The notes under the pieces: model-generated
Told to the model about the DNA's origin: nothing
Databases searched by the model: none
The model's input: the letters and a program-made list of their open reading frames with translations, nothing else
Shown here: positions 37,550-46,257 of the stretch, one piece after another
Numbering within the stretch: position 1 is the first letter of the stretch
Layout of the letters: each line of letters opens with the position of its first letter
Source of the DNA: Burkholderiales bacterium
Lineage (GTDB): Bacteria; Pseudomonadota; Gammaproteobacteria; Burkholderiales; Casimicrobiaceae
Direction: 5' to 3'
DNA: 64,000 nucleotides
NCBI GenBank assembly: GCA_025354165.1
Contig: JANXNI010000029.1
Location: 1 to 64,000 of the forward strand
Made by a program: the position numbers and the translations under genes

Positions 37550-38389
37550 CTAGAGTGCAGCGATCCCGGCAGTGGGTTCGGTGACGGTGATGTCGGCAAT
37601 CCATCGGCCCTTTGCGGCGCGTGTCAGCCAATGGGAAAAATCAAACATGTCTTCTTGCGTCACGGCATCGAGTGCGTCGTTCAGACTCTTTCCGTCGCGA
37701 AGTGCGTGGGTAAATTGTGCTTCCGCAACCGGGAGCGTTGTCACGACCGCGCGAAAACCTTCGCGATAAATCCAAGCATTTTCGGCTTGATTTGCGCTCT
37801 CACCCTGTAACGCAGAGAAATCGTTCGTATGATGCGCATCGAAAATCGTCACGACAGGAAAGATCGATTCAATCAGTTCGGTGGCGGGCGCGAGGTTCAG
37901 ATGGATGTGCGCGGGATCGGTTGCGCTGAGGATGGCCCAGCGCGATCCGTCCATCAGTGACGAATCGATGCGGCGCTCAACGTGATGAACAGCCCAGTCA
38001 AGGCGCGCGACGTCGGCGAGAAACGGAACCGACAAAAGTGCTGGATCGCTTTGCGCCGCGATGAAAATGGGCAGCATTGCGCCGTAGTCACCGAGATCGC
38101 CTGAGGTCGGCGGATTTGCGCGCCAGAAGTGTTTAGCCAACGCTGAAAAACCGACGTCACCGAGCAGTGCGCTCACGATGGGAAATGCAGCACGCAATGC
38201 ACGATCCGCAATCGCCAAACCATTGCTGCGATAAATCTCCAAACCGCCGGGCGAGAGCGAATCGCGACCTCGTGCGTTCAACGTGGGCAATTGCGAAGCG
38301 GAGGCTGAACGGCTCCACAACGCAGACAAAAACTGTTGCTGCCTCGCGTGTTCGTCGATCACTGATGCTTGCGCTTTTAGATCAGGCAT
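37550..38389 (-). CDS. bufC: DUF2063 protein, BufC-type partner of the MNIO enzyme
   Basis: 279 aa. The N-terminal DUF2063 domain (about 20-110: RQQQFLSALWSRSASAS... LEIYRSNGLAIADRALRAAFPIVSALLGDVGFSALAKHFW) was once called putative DNA-binding, but in bufferin systems it pairs with the MNIO enzyme as a precursor-recognition partner. The ATG lies 8 bases inside the end of bufB, so the two are translationally coupled. Confidence 0.9.
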   Translation of the reverse strand: MPDLKAQASVIDEHARQQQFLSALWSRSASASQLPTLNARGRDSLSPGGLEIYRSNGLAIADRALRAAFPIVSALLGDVGFSALAKHFWRANPPTSGDLGDYGAMLPIFIAAQSDPALLSVPFLADVARLDWAVHHVERRIDSSLMDGSRWAILSATDPAHIHLNLAPATELIESIFPVVTIFDAHHTNDFSALQGESANQAENAWIYREGFRAVVTTLPVAEAQFTHALRDGKSLNDALDAVTQEDMFDFSHWLTRAAKGRWIADITVTEPTAGIAAL

Positions 38390-39272
38390 GTTCGAACTCG
38401 CGAACCGGCGTGAGCGCGTTGCGAACGACAGCGGTAGCAAGGGCTACTTCATCAAGCAAGGTGGTTAGAGGTGGCACATTCGTGTCCCACTCGATGCATG
38501 TCGGAATCGCGCCGAAGCACTTTACTGCGTGCGCATAAGCCGCCCAAACAGGCGCATGCACGCAGCTACCGTGATCGTCAATCACCCACTTCCCTGTCTC
38601 GCAATAACCCGCGAGATGCATCTCCGCAACGTGCCTCGGTGCGATTGCATCAAGCCACGCGCATGTTGCGGCGACGGGCGAAGCGTGCGTCTGCGCATCA
38701 TTGAGCGCATTGACCATCACGTTATTCACGTCCACCAGAAGCTTGCAACCGGTGTGTTCGCAGAGCAAATTCAGGAACTCAGGTTCGGTGAAGGTGCTGT
38801 CCGTCCAGCGAACATAGCTCGAAATGTTTTCAATCAAAATCGGACGTTGCAAACGATGCTGCACGCGATCAATATTGTTTGAAAAAATATCCAGGCTCTG
38901 CTGTGTGAAGGCAGGCGGCAGCAAGTCACTACCGTGAATCACGTCATCACTCGTCAGCGGCGCACGGGCAAAGCAGAGATGATCACTGACGCGAACTGGC
39001 TCAATGTCGTTCGCGAGTGTTACCAGCGAATCGAGATGCCGTTCATCGATACCGACTGCCGAACCAAGCGCGAGACCGACGCCATGCAGACTGATCGGAT
39101 AGTGCTCGCGCGCATTGCGCAGCACTTGTTGGGCAGCGCCTCCAGGTGCGAAAAAATTCTCGCTGTGGACTTCGAGAAACGCCAGCGCAGGATGTTCAGC
39201 AATCACTTGCGCGTAGTGCGGCTGGCGATAACCAATGCCGACTACCCACTGATTTTCTGCGTGCAATGACAT
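38382..39272 (-). CDS. bufB: MNIO/DUF692 iron enzyme, BufB type
   Basis: 296 aa TIM barrel. Multinuclear non-haem iron enzymes modify cysteines of precursor peptides to heterocycles. The expected metal and active-site segments are all visible: SLHGVGLALGS, SDHLCF, IENISSY, DVNNV, EMHLAGY, IDDHGSCVHAPVW and IEWDTNVP. It lies 40 bases after bufA1 and overlaps bufC, giving bufA-B-C-D order. Confidence 0.93.
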   Translation of the reverse strand: MSLHAENQWVVGIGYRQPHYAQVIAEHPALAFLEVHSENFFAPGGAAQQVLRNAREHYPISLHGVGLALGSAVGIDERHLDSLVTLANDIEPVRVSDHLCFARAPLTSDDVIHGSDLLPPAFTQQSLDIFSNNIDRVQHRLQRPILIENISSYVRWTDSTFTEPEFLNLLCEHTGCKLLVDVNNVMVNALNDAQTHASPVAATCAWLDAIAPRHVAEMHLAGYCETGKWVIDDHGSCVHAPVWAAYAHAVKCFGAIPTCIEWDTNVPPLTTLLDEVALATAVVRNALTPVREFEHA

Positions 39273-39312
39273 GGTTTACCGCGCTGGCTAAGAATGGCTT
39301 TGGACGTGCGAC

Positions 39313-39600
39313 TTACTTCTTCTTTTTCGTCGCTTCGAACATCGCCTTCGCCTCGGCGAGCGTCAAACCCTTCATGTCTTTGCAAGTGCCCTTGGCGACA
39401 TATTTCCATTCGCCCGCGTTGTCGGACAGCGTCGACAGACCTGCACAAACGTGAGTGTCAGCGAGATTGGCGCAATCGTTCTGGCCCGCTTTGGTGATAC
39501 CAAAGCATTTCTCTTTTCCAGAATCCTGTGCGATTGCAGCGCCCTGGCTCATTGCGAGGACGGCGGTGAGAGCAGAGGCGACAAGTGCGCGTTTATCCAT
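39313..39600 (-). CDS. bufA1: BufA1-type bufferin precursor peptide (DUF2282)
   Basis: 95 aa with a signal peptide (about 25 residues, ending AIAQ). The mature part has four cysteines (32, 43, 52, 73) in KCFGITKAGQNDC, HVC and GTCKD, the DUF2282 pattern of periplasmic copper-buffering bufferins; the MNIO enzyme is expected to convert some into heterocycles. The Lys-rich end (ATKKKK) is typical. The 302 bases between this start and the next gene upstream hold a candidate ECF promoter at 39664. Confidence 0.9.
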   Translation of the reverse strand: MDKRALVASALTAVLAMSQGAAIAQDSGKEKCFGITKAGQNDCANLADTHVCAGLSTLSDNAGEWKYVAKGTCKDMKGLTLAEAKAMFEATKKKK

Positions 39601-39663
39601 GATCTAAAACTCCAAATTGATATTGACTGAATCGCCTGGAAGTGCGTGAAAGGCGACATGAGC

Positions 39664-39691
39664 TTGTCGTTTTTCTTGCGCAAGACCTTAC
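39664..39691 (-). promoter_or_regulatory. Candidate ECF-type promoter before bufA1
   Basis: Minus strand: GTAAGG (39691-39686), 16 bases, CGACAA (39669-39664). A matching GTAAGG with a GACA element stands before the other precursor gene (42960-42987). Bufferin operons elsewhere are controlled by ECF sigma factors; the assignment here is inference. Confidence 0.4.
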
Positions 39692-39902
39692 GCTTTTTTT
39701 GCCAGCAAGTTGGAACTGTCCTTCGCTGGACGAGGTCCGGTGCGACACGCGCGTAGAACGCCGTGGCTCGGCAGTTGCTAAGCAACAGCGACTATTTCTC
39801 GCCGACTGAACATAACAATCCTGCGGCGGCGCTCTACTGTCGCAGGTGCGCCGTGAGATCGCGAACATCGGGTCACATTTGATTGAGCGCTGGAATACCG
39901 CG

Positions 39903-40802
39903 CTATGGGCTGAGCAAGCGCGCCACCTTTAAGAAAATACGACGATCAAACAACAGACTCAAGTGCCCAATGCCGCACCACTCGTCGGGTGATAGCGCTT
40001 GGGAGCGGGCTCGCTCGTAGGGCACCACCAGATTGTCGTGCACGCTGTAGACCGACACGGCTGGTACGGGACAGGTTGTAGGCAGTTGCCGCAACCAGTC
40101 TGATCCGGGACGCATTTGCCGGAGGTTGGTCCCAGGCAGACACCACGCGGACAGACTGCCGCCGTGCGGTGAACCCAGCGTGACCAGCTGCGTCGTTGGG
40201 GCATCGCCAGGCCGAACCTGAACGCGCGCGAGATAGGCGCGGCAGACCAGCCCACCCATGCTGTGCCCGATCAGGGCGATGCTGCTGGCACCACGTAGCG
40301 TGAGCATGCTCACTCGCTGCTGCACCTGTGCCACATAGTCGTCCATATCACCGAAAAGCGGGGTCAGTTCGAGGCTATCCACATGTCGGCCGGTTCGCCG
40401 GAGGCGATGTGCAAACAGCCACCAGATTCCGCGATTGCTGAACAAACCATGTACGAGCAGGACGACCGGCTGCCCCTTGACGCTTTTGCGACCTAGCCTT
40501 GGTGCCAACAGCCAGGTGAGCGGAATGCAGAACGAAAACGCGAACATCGTAGCCGCGTATTCGGCTCCGATGGTTGTCAACCACTTAATCATTGATTGCG
40601 ACGGTCGACTCCGATTGTTGAGTCCGGCGAAAATGAAGCTCGCAACGACAACCAGCAGGCGCACCAGCAGCAGGTAGACGATGACATAGATCGAAAATTC
40701 ACCCGCATGGTGCATCATCTGGTCGCCATACATGTGCATGCCCATCGTGGCACACAGACCGAACTCGATGACCAACAACGCGATCAGCAGGCCCGCTAGC
40801 AT
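39903..40802 (-). CDS. Membrane-anchored alpha/beta hydrolase (lipase-like)
   Basis: 299 aa. Two or three N-terminal helices (VMLAGLLIALLVIEFGLC, FSIYVIVYLLLVRLLVVVASFIF) precede a hydrolase domain with the oxyanion HG in VVLLVHGLFSNRG and the nucleophile elbow GHSMGG. A late Asp (VYSVHDNLV) and His (GIGHLSLL) complete a triad. The ATG overlaps the stop of the MNIO fusion gene (TGATG), so it is translated with it. Not a usual bufferin gene. Confidence 0.88.
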   Translation of the reverse strand: MLAGLLIALLVIEFGLCATMGMHMYGDQMMHHAGEFSIYVIVYLLLVRLLVVVASFIFAGLNNRSRPSQSMIKWLTTIGAEYAATMFAFSFCIPLTWLLAPRLGRKSVKGQPVVLLVHGLFSNRGIWWLFAHRLRRTGRHVDSLELTPLFGDMDDYVAQVQQRVSMLTLRGASSIALIGHSMGGLVCRAYLARVQVRPGDAPTTQLVTLGSPHGGSLSAWCLPGTNLRQMRPGSDWLRQLPTTCPVPAVSVYSVHDNLVVPYERARSQALSPDEWCGIGHLSLLFDRRIFLKVARLLSP

Positions 40803-42511
40803 CACGCGATTGCCACGGTCAGGCGTTCGGGTAGCAGCGTCACCAGAAATCCGTCTTCCCACCATTCGCCCAACCAGCGTGCGAGCGTCATCGGATCGGC
40901 CAGATGTTCGGTGCCTTCGAGCGCACCCGCGACGTCGGCGATGGAGTAACCCTGCATCATCATGCGGATGAAAACGGCCTCACCGCCTTCAAGCGTTTTG
41001 AAATGCGGCTGCAATCCTTTGCGCCATACCGCCAGCGTCACCGACGCGGGCAGACGTACTGCCTGGGGCACGTCGGTATCTGCATCAATCGCGCGCCACA
41101 ATGCCACGGTATTGGTGCTGATTTCCCTCAGTACGAGGCTTGGGTGTAGTGCATCGCTGCGCGACATCCAGCGACGTTCTGCGTCGGCAGCGACACCTGC
41201 GACATCGAGCGAGGCCACGTCCGGACCGTCGAAGCAGGCGCGCAAATCCCAGTCGAGCTGCGCGAGCTGCATAAGTTCTGGATGATCGGGATAGACGCGA
41301 TTCAGATACGCGGCGAAACCCGCGCCATATCGGTTCAGGCTGCGCGTGAACGGCGGGTGATCCACGGCGAAGTCGCGCGCATGTTGATCAAACACGTCGG
41401 AGCCCATGTAGAGCGTCGTCTTCGCGTAGGTATCGGCGAGCACTTCGGCGAGCCGCGCGCGGTACGCGTTTTTATAGATGCCGACGCGCTGATTGACGTC
41501 AACGTTCGCGGGAGTTCGTAGCTGTGCCGTCATGTCATCGTCGGATCGTGCCAGCACGTAGTCCGCGAGCTGCCGTTGTGTGTCGTGCAGTGTTTGTGTT
41601 GATGTACCGGTTTGCGCGACATACTCGGTATGAGCGATAAATCGACCTTCGGAAAATTCATCGAGTGCCGACAAAACTTCAGCGGCAACACTTCGCGCCG
41701 TCGCAACTTCCGCAAGCAATTCCGAAAGTGCAGGAATATTGTCATCCCGCTCAATCATCGCAGGCACCGAGCCGAACAGTCGACACGCATCGCGATACAG
41801 CGACCACACGGCAGGTGCAACCGGATGATCATGCGTATCGACGATGTGATCGCCGTTGTCCGAGTGGCCAGCAAGGTGAATTTGCTGAATGCGATTTGCG
41901 GGCAAACCTGAGAGGTAATACAGCGGATCAAACCCGTGATTGACACTGCTCACATAGACATTGTTGACGTCAAGCAACAACAGGCAATCCGCCTCGTTGG
42001 CGATGTGACTCAGGAACTGCCATTCACTCGACGCCGAATGTTTGTAGTCGATATAGCTCGACACATTTTCAATGACAAATCGCCGCTGCAAAACGTCTTG
42101 AATGCGGCGAATCTGCGCAATCACATGTCGTGCGGCTTCGTCGGTGTAGGGCAAGGGATAGAGATCATGCAATTGCTCAGGCCCGGGGCCACCGATCCAG
42201 CATAGATGATCGGAAATCCACATCGGTTCGATGCGATCCGCCAGCGCTTTTACGCGCTTTAGATACGCCTCGTCAATGCCGGATACCGCGCCGATCGACA
42301 TCGCGACGCCGTGCATCACCGTCGGATAGTCGGCTCGAATTTGATCCAACAGAACGAGCGGTTTTCCGCCCTCTACCAGATAGTTGTCAGTGATGATTTC
42401 CAGCCAGTCAACGGCCTGCGGCTCGCGCAAGAAATCTTGATAGTGCTGCGTGCGCAAACCAATGCCGAATCCAGCATGGGTTTGCGTCGCACGGTGTTGT
42501 GTGTCGTGCAT
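40802..42511 (-). CDS. MNIO (DUF692) - DUF2063 fusion, BufB-BufC in one chain
   Basis: 569 aa. Residues about 10-280 are an MNIO barrel with MHGVAMSIGA, SDHLCW, ENVSSY, DVNNV, HLAGHSDNGDHIVDTHDHPV and IERDDNIP. After a short linker, residues about 305-569 form a DUF2063/BufC-like part (TQRQLADYVLARSDDD... NQRVGIYKNAYRARLAEVLADTYAKTTLYMG). The start at 42511 is chosen by alignment to the barrel; no strong ribosome-binding site is seen, and in-frame codons continue to 42628. It lies 80 bases after the second precursor gene. Confidence 0.9.
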   Translation of the reverse strand: MHDTQHRATQTHAGFGIGLRTQHYQDFLREPQAVDWLEIITDNYLVEGGKPLVLLDQIRADYPTVMHGVAMSIGAVSGIDEAYLKRVKALADRIEPMWISDHLCWIGGPGPEQLHDLYPLPYTDEAARHVIAQIRRIQDVLQRRFVIENVSSYIDYKHSASSEWQFLSHIANEADCLLLLDVNNVYVSSVNHGFDPLYYLSGLPANRIQQIHLAGHSDNGDHIVDTHDHPVAPAVWSLYRDACRLFGSVPAMIERDDNIPALSELLAEVATARSVAAEVLSALDEFSEGRFIAHTEYVAQTGTSTQTLHDTQRQLADYVLARSDDDMTAQLRTPANVDVNQRVGIYKNAYRARLAEVLADTYAKTTLYMGSDVFDQHARDFAVDHPPFTRSLNRYGAGFAAYLNRVYPDHPELMQLAQLDWDLRACFDGPDVASLDVAGVAADAERRWMSRSDALHPSLVLREISTNTVALWRAIDADTDVPQAVRLPASVTLAVWRKGLQPHFKTLEGGEAVFIRMMMQGYSIADVAGALEGTEHLADPMTLARWLGEWWEDGFLVTLLPERLTVAIA

Positions 42512-42591
42512 ATGTGGATTGCCGACGCGCGCCCCCGGAGGATTCGGAGGAGAGGAGCGCACGTCGGCAAATCGTAAAAGCGGACCGTCGA

Positions 42592-42879
42592 CTACAGATC
42601 GCCGATAGTGCCTTTGCTGCTCAGGCATTCAGCAGCAGCGGTCGCTTTGAAACCCTGGCCTTTGCACGAGTTTTGACCTTTGCAGCTGTGCTCGGCGGTT
42701 TTGCAATCAGCGGTGCCTTTGCAGCTGTTTACGTTGTAGCAATGCACCGTGTCGTTGGCTGCGATGGCTTTACCAGCGGCACCTTTTGGTGCGTCAGCGG
42801 CGAATGCCGAGGCCGCGAGCGCTAGCGTGGCTGCAGCCAAGGCGAAAGAAGTAGCGGACTTGATTTGGGAAGAGATCAT
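42592..42879 (-). CDS. bufA2: BufA2-type bufferin precursor peptide
   Basis: 95 aa with a signal peptide (to about residue 28, SAFA). Six cysteines (47, 53, 59, 66, 72, 85) occur at regular six- to seven-residue steps in [23 protein letters not shown] and EC. The NSCKGQ repeats are typical of the BufA2 family of periplasmic metallophores. It should be the substrate of the adjacent MNIO fusion enzyme. Confidence 0.9.
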   Translation of the reverse strand: MISSQIKSATSFALAAATLALAASAFAADAPKGAAGKAIAANDTVHCYNVNSCKGTADCKTAEHSCKGQNSCKGQGFKATAAAECLSSKGTIGDL

Positions 42880-42959
42880 GGGTAACTCCAGAAATAAAAA
42901 AGATTGAACAGACCCGGTTGCTCGCCCGCGCTTTGTTTTGCGAACGCATTCGGTATCGG

Positions 42960-42987
42960 TATGTCTTTCGTTGTCGTAGAGCCTTAC
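42960..42987 (-). promoter_or_regulatory. Candidate ECF-type promoter before bufA2
   Basis: Minus strand: GTAAGG (42987-42982), 16 bases, GACATA (42965-42960). It is the counterpart of the element before bufA1. Confidence 0.38.
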
Positions 42988-43004
42988 ATGAATCGCGAAT
43001 ATTC

Positions 43005-43844
43005 TTACGCCTTTGCCACCGGACGAGCCGGATCGGAGCACCATTCACTCCAGCTTCCCGCGTAGAGCTTGCTACCGGACAGCCCAGCATGTTCCATCGC
43101 GATCATGTTGGCCAGGGCAGACACGCCGCTGCCGCACTGATGAATCAATTCGTCCGGTTTACGACCCGCAAGTAGCGCTTCGAATTCTGCGCGGAGTTCG
43201 TTGGCTGGCTTGTAAACACCATCGCGCAAGTTCGTGGGAAACGGGCGATTGAACGCACCGGGAATGTGGCCTGCAACCGGATCAACCGGTTCCATTTCAC
43301 CGCGATAACGCTCCGGCGCGCGAGCATCGAGAATACGTCGCTGCGGGTGCGTTAGCGCGGCTTGAGTTTGCTCGGCGGTCAAGCGCATTTCGTCGCGCGG
43401 GGATGCAATGAACGTGGCTGCTGCGCGAACGTTGGCAGCGGCCTCGACCGTGCGACCTTCTTTCACCCATTGCGCGATACCGCCGTCCAGTACGAACACG
43501 TGGTCGTGCCCGACCCAACGCAACATCCACCACAGCCGCCCGACAAACATCGCGCTGCCCTGATCGTAGACGACCACTTTGCTCGAATTGCTGATGCCTT
43601 TCGCGCCGAGCGTTGCTGCGAACGCTTCCGGCGACGGCAGCGGATGGCGACCATTTTTACCGGTTTTCGCACCCGACAAATCTTCATCAATCGAGAGATA
43701 AATCGCGCCTGGGATATGGCCCGCAGCGTAGGCATCGCGACCGATGGACGGGTTCATCAAGTCGTGTCGCGTGTCGACAATGACAAGATTTGGATCGCCA
43801 ATGAGTGCGGCGAGTTCGGAGGTGGAGATTAAGGGAGAAGGCAT
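43005..43844 (-). CDS. Thiosulfate / 3-mercaptopyruvate sulfurtransferase
   Basis: 279 aa tandem rhodanese. The inactive N-terminal domain ([30 protein letters not shown]) is followed by the active one, with the catalytic cysteine in [20 protein letters not shown]. The CGSGVSA loop resembles mercaptopyruvate sulfurtransferases more than classic rhodanese. It ends just upstream of the bufA2 promoter region. Confidence 0.93.
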   Translation of the reverse strand: MPSPLISTSELAALIGDPNLVIVDTRHDLMNPSIGRDAYAAGHIPGAIYLSIDEDLSGAKTGKNGRHPLPSPEAFAATLGAKGISNSSKVVVYDQGSAMFVGRLWWMLRWVGHDHVFVLDGGIAQWVKEGRTVEAAANVRAAATFIASPRDEMRLTAEQTQAALTHPQRRILDARAPERYRGEMEPVDPVAGHIPGAFNRPFPTNLRDGVYKPANELRAEFEALLAGRKPDELIHQCGSGVSALANMIAMEHAGLSGSKLYAGSWSEWCSDPARPVAKA

Positions 43845-43880
43845 TTTTTATTTACCGCTTAGGGTGATATTCGGACAGGG

Positions 43881-45926
43881 CTAAAACGGCGCATCGTGTT
43901 GATCATCCGACGGAGAGGGCGGCGCAAAATTCGCTTCGAACGGTATGTCATCGAAATCTTCTGGGGTTGGCTGGTATAGCCCCTCTCCCTTCAGGGGAGA
44001 GGGGTTGGGGAGAGAGGAATTGACGACGCGCATCTCGCGAGCGTGGGCGAGTTGCTCGACCTGCTTTTGTATTGCCACCGTCCCCCTCTCCCCTGCCCCT
44101 CCCCCATCGAGGGGAAGGGGTTCAAGTGCCGGAGCGACCACACGGCGATTACCCAACGCCAGAATACCAATGCCGTTGATCGCTTCCGGCATTGTGATCG
44201 CCTTAGTGGTCGGAAACAAATTTCCGTCTTCAATCTGCGCGCGAAGTTGCCGCAAATCAGCCTCAGCCTCTTCATCGCTCACCGCTGCGTCAACCTCCGC
44301 GTCGCGATGCGTGAGCAAACGCGACACGTCTCCCGCGAATTCGGTATCGCGAAATTGCTCCAGCAGCGCGCCCATATTCGGCTCATCCGGCGCACGAATC
44401 GCGACATCAACCACCGCCTGCAACAGCCGCAAAACATGAGGCGCATTCACCGGATCGGGGAACTGCGTATCGACCAAATACATCGCGAGTTTCGGTCGTC
44501 CGAGGATGCGCCTCGCGCTCGCGAGCACGCGTTGCGTGGCCGGATCGGTGCGCGCGGTCGCAGGCATCGGCGGACGGCGGCCCGCGCCCGGAACCCAGCG
44601 CGCACGCGGTGCTTCGCCATCATCGCCGCTCTGCGCCTCGACCGGCTTCGCTTTCACCGGCGGCAGCAACGTATGTGCCGCGATATCAACGTCACCTTCC
44701 AGCACTTTCGCCAGCGACTCGCGCATCATCGGTGCGCTCACGAGCTCAAGATGCAAGCGAGCCGCTGATGCCCGCGCTGCTTTCGCCTCCGCGCTGTCGC
44801 CCGGATGCCGCGCATTCAATTCGCGAATCCAGTATTCGGACAGCGGCAGCGCGTTCGCCACATATTCCTCAAACGCCTCACGCCCAAACTCACGCACATA
44901 ACTGTCCGGGTCGTGCTCGGTCGGCAGGAACAAAAAGCGCACCTGTTTGCCATCACGCAACGCAGTTAAAGCGTTCTCCAGCGCGCGCCACGCCGCGCGC
45001 TGTCCGGCCGAGTCTCCATCGAAACTAAACACCACTTCATCAGCCGCACGAAGCAGCCGCTGCGTATGCGCCTCAGTGGTCGCCGTGCCGAGCGTTGCGA
45101 CCACATATTCCACGCCGTACTGCGCCAGCGCCACCACGTCCATGTACCCCTCAACCACGAGCACGCGGTTCATCTTGCGAATCGCAGCTTGCGCCTGAAA
45201 CAAGCCGTACAGCTCGCGCCCTTTGGAAAAGATTGGCGTCTCTGGCGAGTTCAGATATTTCGGCCCACCACCATCATCCTTGCTGCCGAGAATGCGTCCA
45301 CCGAACGCGATCACCGCGCCTTGCTGATTGAGGATCGGGAACATCACGCGCTCGCGAAAGCGGTCGTAGCGCTTGCCCGCATCGCCGGTGGCAATCAGCC
45401 CCGCCGTCTCCAGCAATTGATTGTCCGCGTAATCAGCAAACGCCTCCGCCAGCGGCTGCCATCCCGCCGGAGCCCAGCCCAGATGAAAGCGCCGCGCAAC
45501 TTCGCCGCTCACGCCGCGCTTCTTGAAATACTCAATGGCAATTGTTGATGTCTTCAACTGCTGCTTGTAATAACCCGCGGCGACGAGCATCACGTCGAAT
45601 AACCCACCGGCCTGCGGATCCGCCTGGCGCGTGTTGTCGTTCGGCACGGTCAGGCCGATGCCCTGCGCCAATTCCTCCACCGCGTCGGGAAAACTTTTGC
45701 CCGCGTATTCCATCAAAAACGTGATCGCCGAACCGTGCGCACCGCAGCCGAAGCAGTGGTAGAACTGTTTGCTCTGACTCACCGAAAACGACGGCGACTT
45801 TTCCTTGTGGAACGGACAGCAGGCGGAGTAGTTTTGCCCCGCTTTTTTTAGCGGCACAAAGCGATCAATGATCTCGACCACGTCGACGCGAGACAGGAGT
45901 TGGGCAATGAAGTCGTTGGGGATCAC
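43881..45926 (-). CDS. dnaG: DNA primase
   Basis: 681 aa. The N-terminal zinc-binding domain is CCPFHKEKSPSF...YHCFGCGAHG. The TOPRIM core has VEGYMDVVALAQYGVEYVVATLGT and FSFDGDSAGQRAAWRALE. A C-terminal helicase-binding region follows, with an unusual tail of about 75 residues partly encoded by C/G-rich repeats and ending in acidic PF motifs. The start is set at GTG 45926 (VIPNDFIAQLLSRVD), matching the family; the open frame to 46094 runs through a REP element and is rejected. Confidence 0.95.
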   Translation of the reverse strand: MIPNDFIAQLLSRVDVVEIIDRFVPLKKAGQNYSACCPFHKEKSPSFSVSQSKQFYHCFGCGAHGSAITFLMEYAGKSFPDAVEELAQGIGLTVPNDNTRQADPQAGGLFDVMLVAAGYYKQQLKTSTIAIEYFKKRGVSGEVARRFHLGWAPAGWQPLAEAFADYADNQLLETAGLIATGDAGKRYDRFRERVMFPILNQQGAVIAFGGRILGSKDDGGGPKYLNSPETPIFSKGRELYGLFQAQAAIRKMNRVLVVEGYMDVVALAQYGVEYVVATLGTATTEAHTQRLLRAADEVVFSFDGDSAGQRAAWRALENALTALRDGKQVRFLFLPTEHDPDSYVREFGREAFEEYVANALPLSEYWIRELNARHPGDSAEAKAARASAARLHLELVSAPMMRESLAKVLEGDVDIAAHTLLPPVKAKPVEAQSGDDGEAPRARWVPGAGRRPPMPATARTDPATQRVLASARRILGRPKLAMYLVDTQFPDPVNAPHVLRLLQAVVDVAIRAPDEPNMGALLEQFRDTEFAGDVSRLLTHRDAEVDAAVSDEEAEADLRQLRAQIEDGNLFPTTKAITMPEAINGIGILALGNRRVVAPALEPLPLDGGGAGERGTVAIQKQVEQLAHAREMRVVNSSLPNPSPLKGEGLYQPTPEDFDDIPFEANFAPPSPSDDQHDAPF
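43979..44121. repeat. Two C/G-rich repeat units inside the dnaG 3' end
   Basis: CCCCTCTCCC and inverted GGGGAGAGGGG at 43980-44003, then CCCCTCTCCCCTGCCCC and GGGGAAGGGG at 44083-44121. Translated, they give proline/glycine stretches (LPNPSPLKGEG, PLPLDGGGAG). A similar GGGGAGAGGGG is at 52245-52255. Confidence 0.65.
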
Positions 45927-45981
45927 ATCGCTATTTTCGCGTGTTTTCGGGCAGCGGCTGTACTGCATCGCCAAGCCCCCA

Positions 45982-46042
45982 GTGGGAGCGGTTCTACCGC
46001 GACTGTCTGGGTGATCGACAATCGCGGTGGAACCGCTCCCAC
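45982..46042. repeat. REP doublet, GTGGGAGC class
   Basis: Arms of 21 bases starting GTGGGAGCGGTTC (45982-46002) and its inverse ending GCTCCCAC (46022-46042), with one mismatch and a 19-base spacer. It lies upstream of dnaG, 15 bases from a copy of the larger palindrome. Confidence 0.85.
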
Positions 46043-46056
46043 ACGAATATTCAGCT

Positions 46057-46176
46057 ATCAGCTTTTTAATGAAACTACCATTGCATGGGGGCAAAAGCGC
46101 TATTTTCCTTTAAGTCGATAAGTATCATAAACACGATTTAGCCCATATGTAATGGTCGATCTGGAAAAATGTTGTT
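46057..46176. repeat. ~118-bp palindromic repeat, full copy
   Basis: Left arm ATCAGCTTTTTAATGAAAC with GCATGGGGGC; right arm TTTAGCCCATATG with AATGGTC; centre TAAGTCGATAAG. It occupies most of the divergent gap between dnaG and the beta-helix gene. Confidence 0.8.
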
Positions 46177-46257
46177 GGAAAAATTGCAGGGAAAAATCTT
46201 ATTAATCCAGCGTACACTTCGTACCAATATTTCACGTTCTTTGACGAAAGATTCCTC

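Noticed and set aside
45927-46094. N-terminal extension of dnaG to the ATG at 46094
   Set aside because: It would translate the REP doublet at 45982 and part of the large palindrome, and primases start at the VIPNDFI region.
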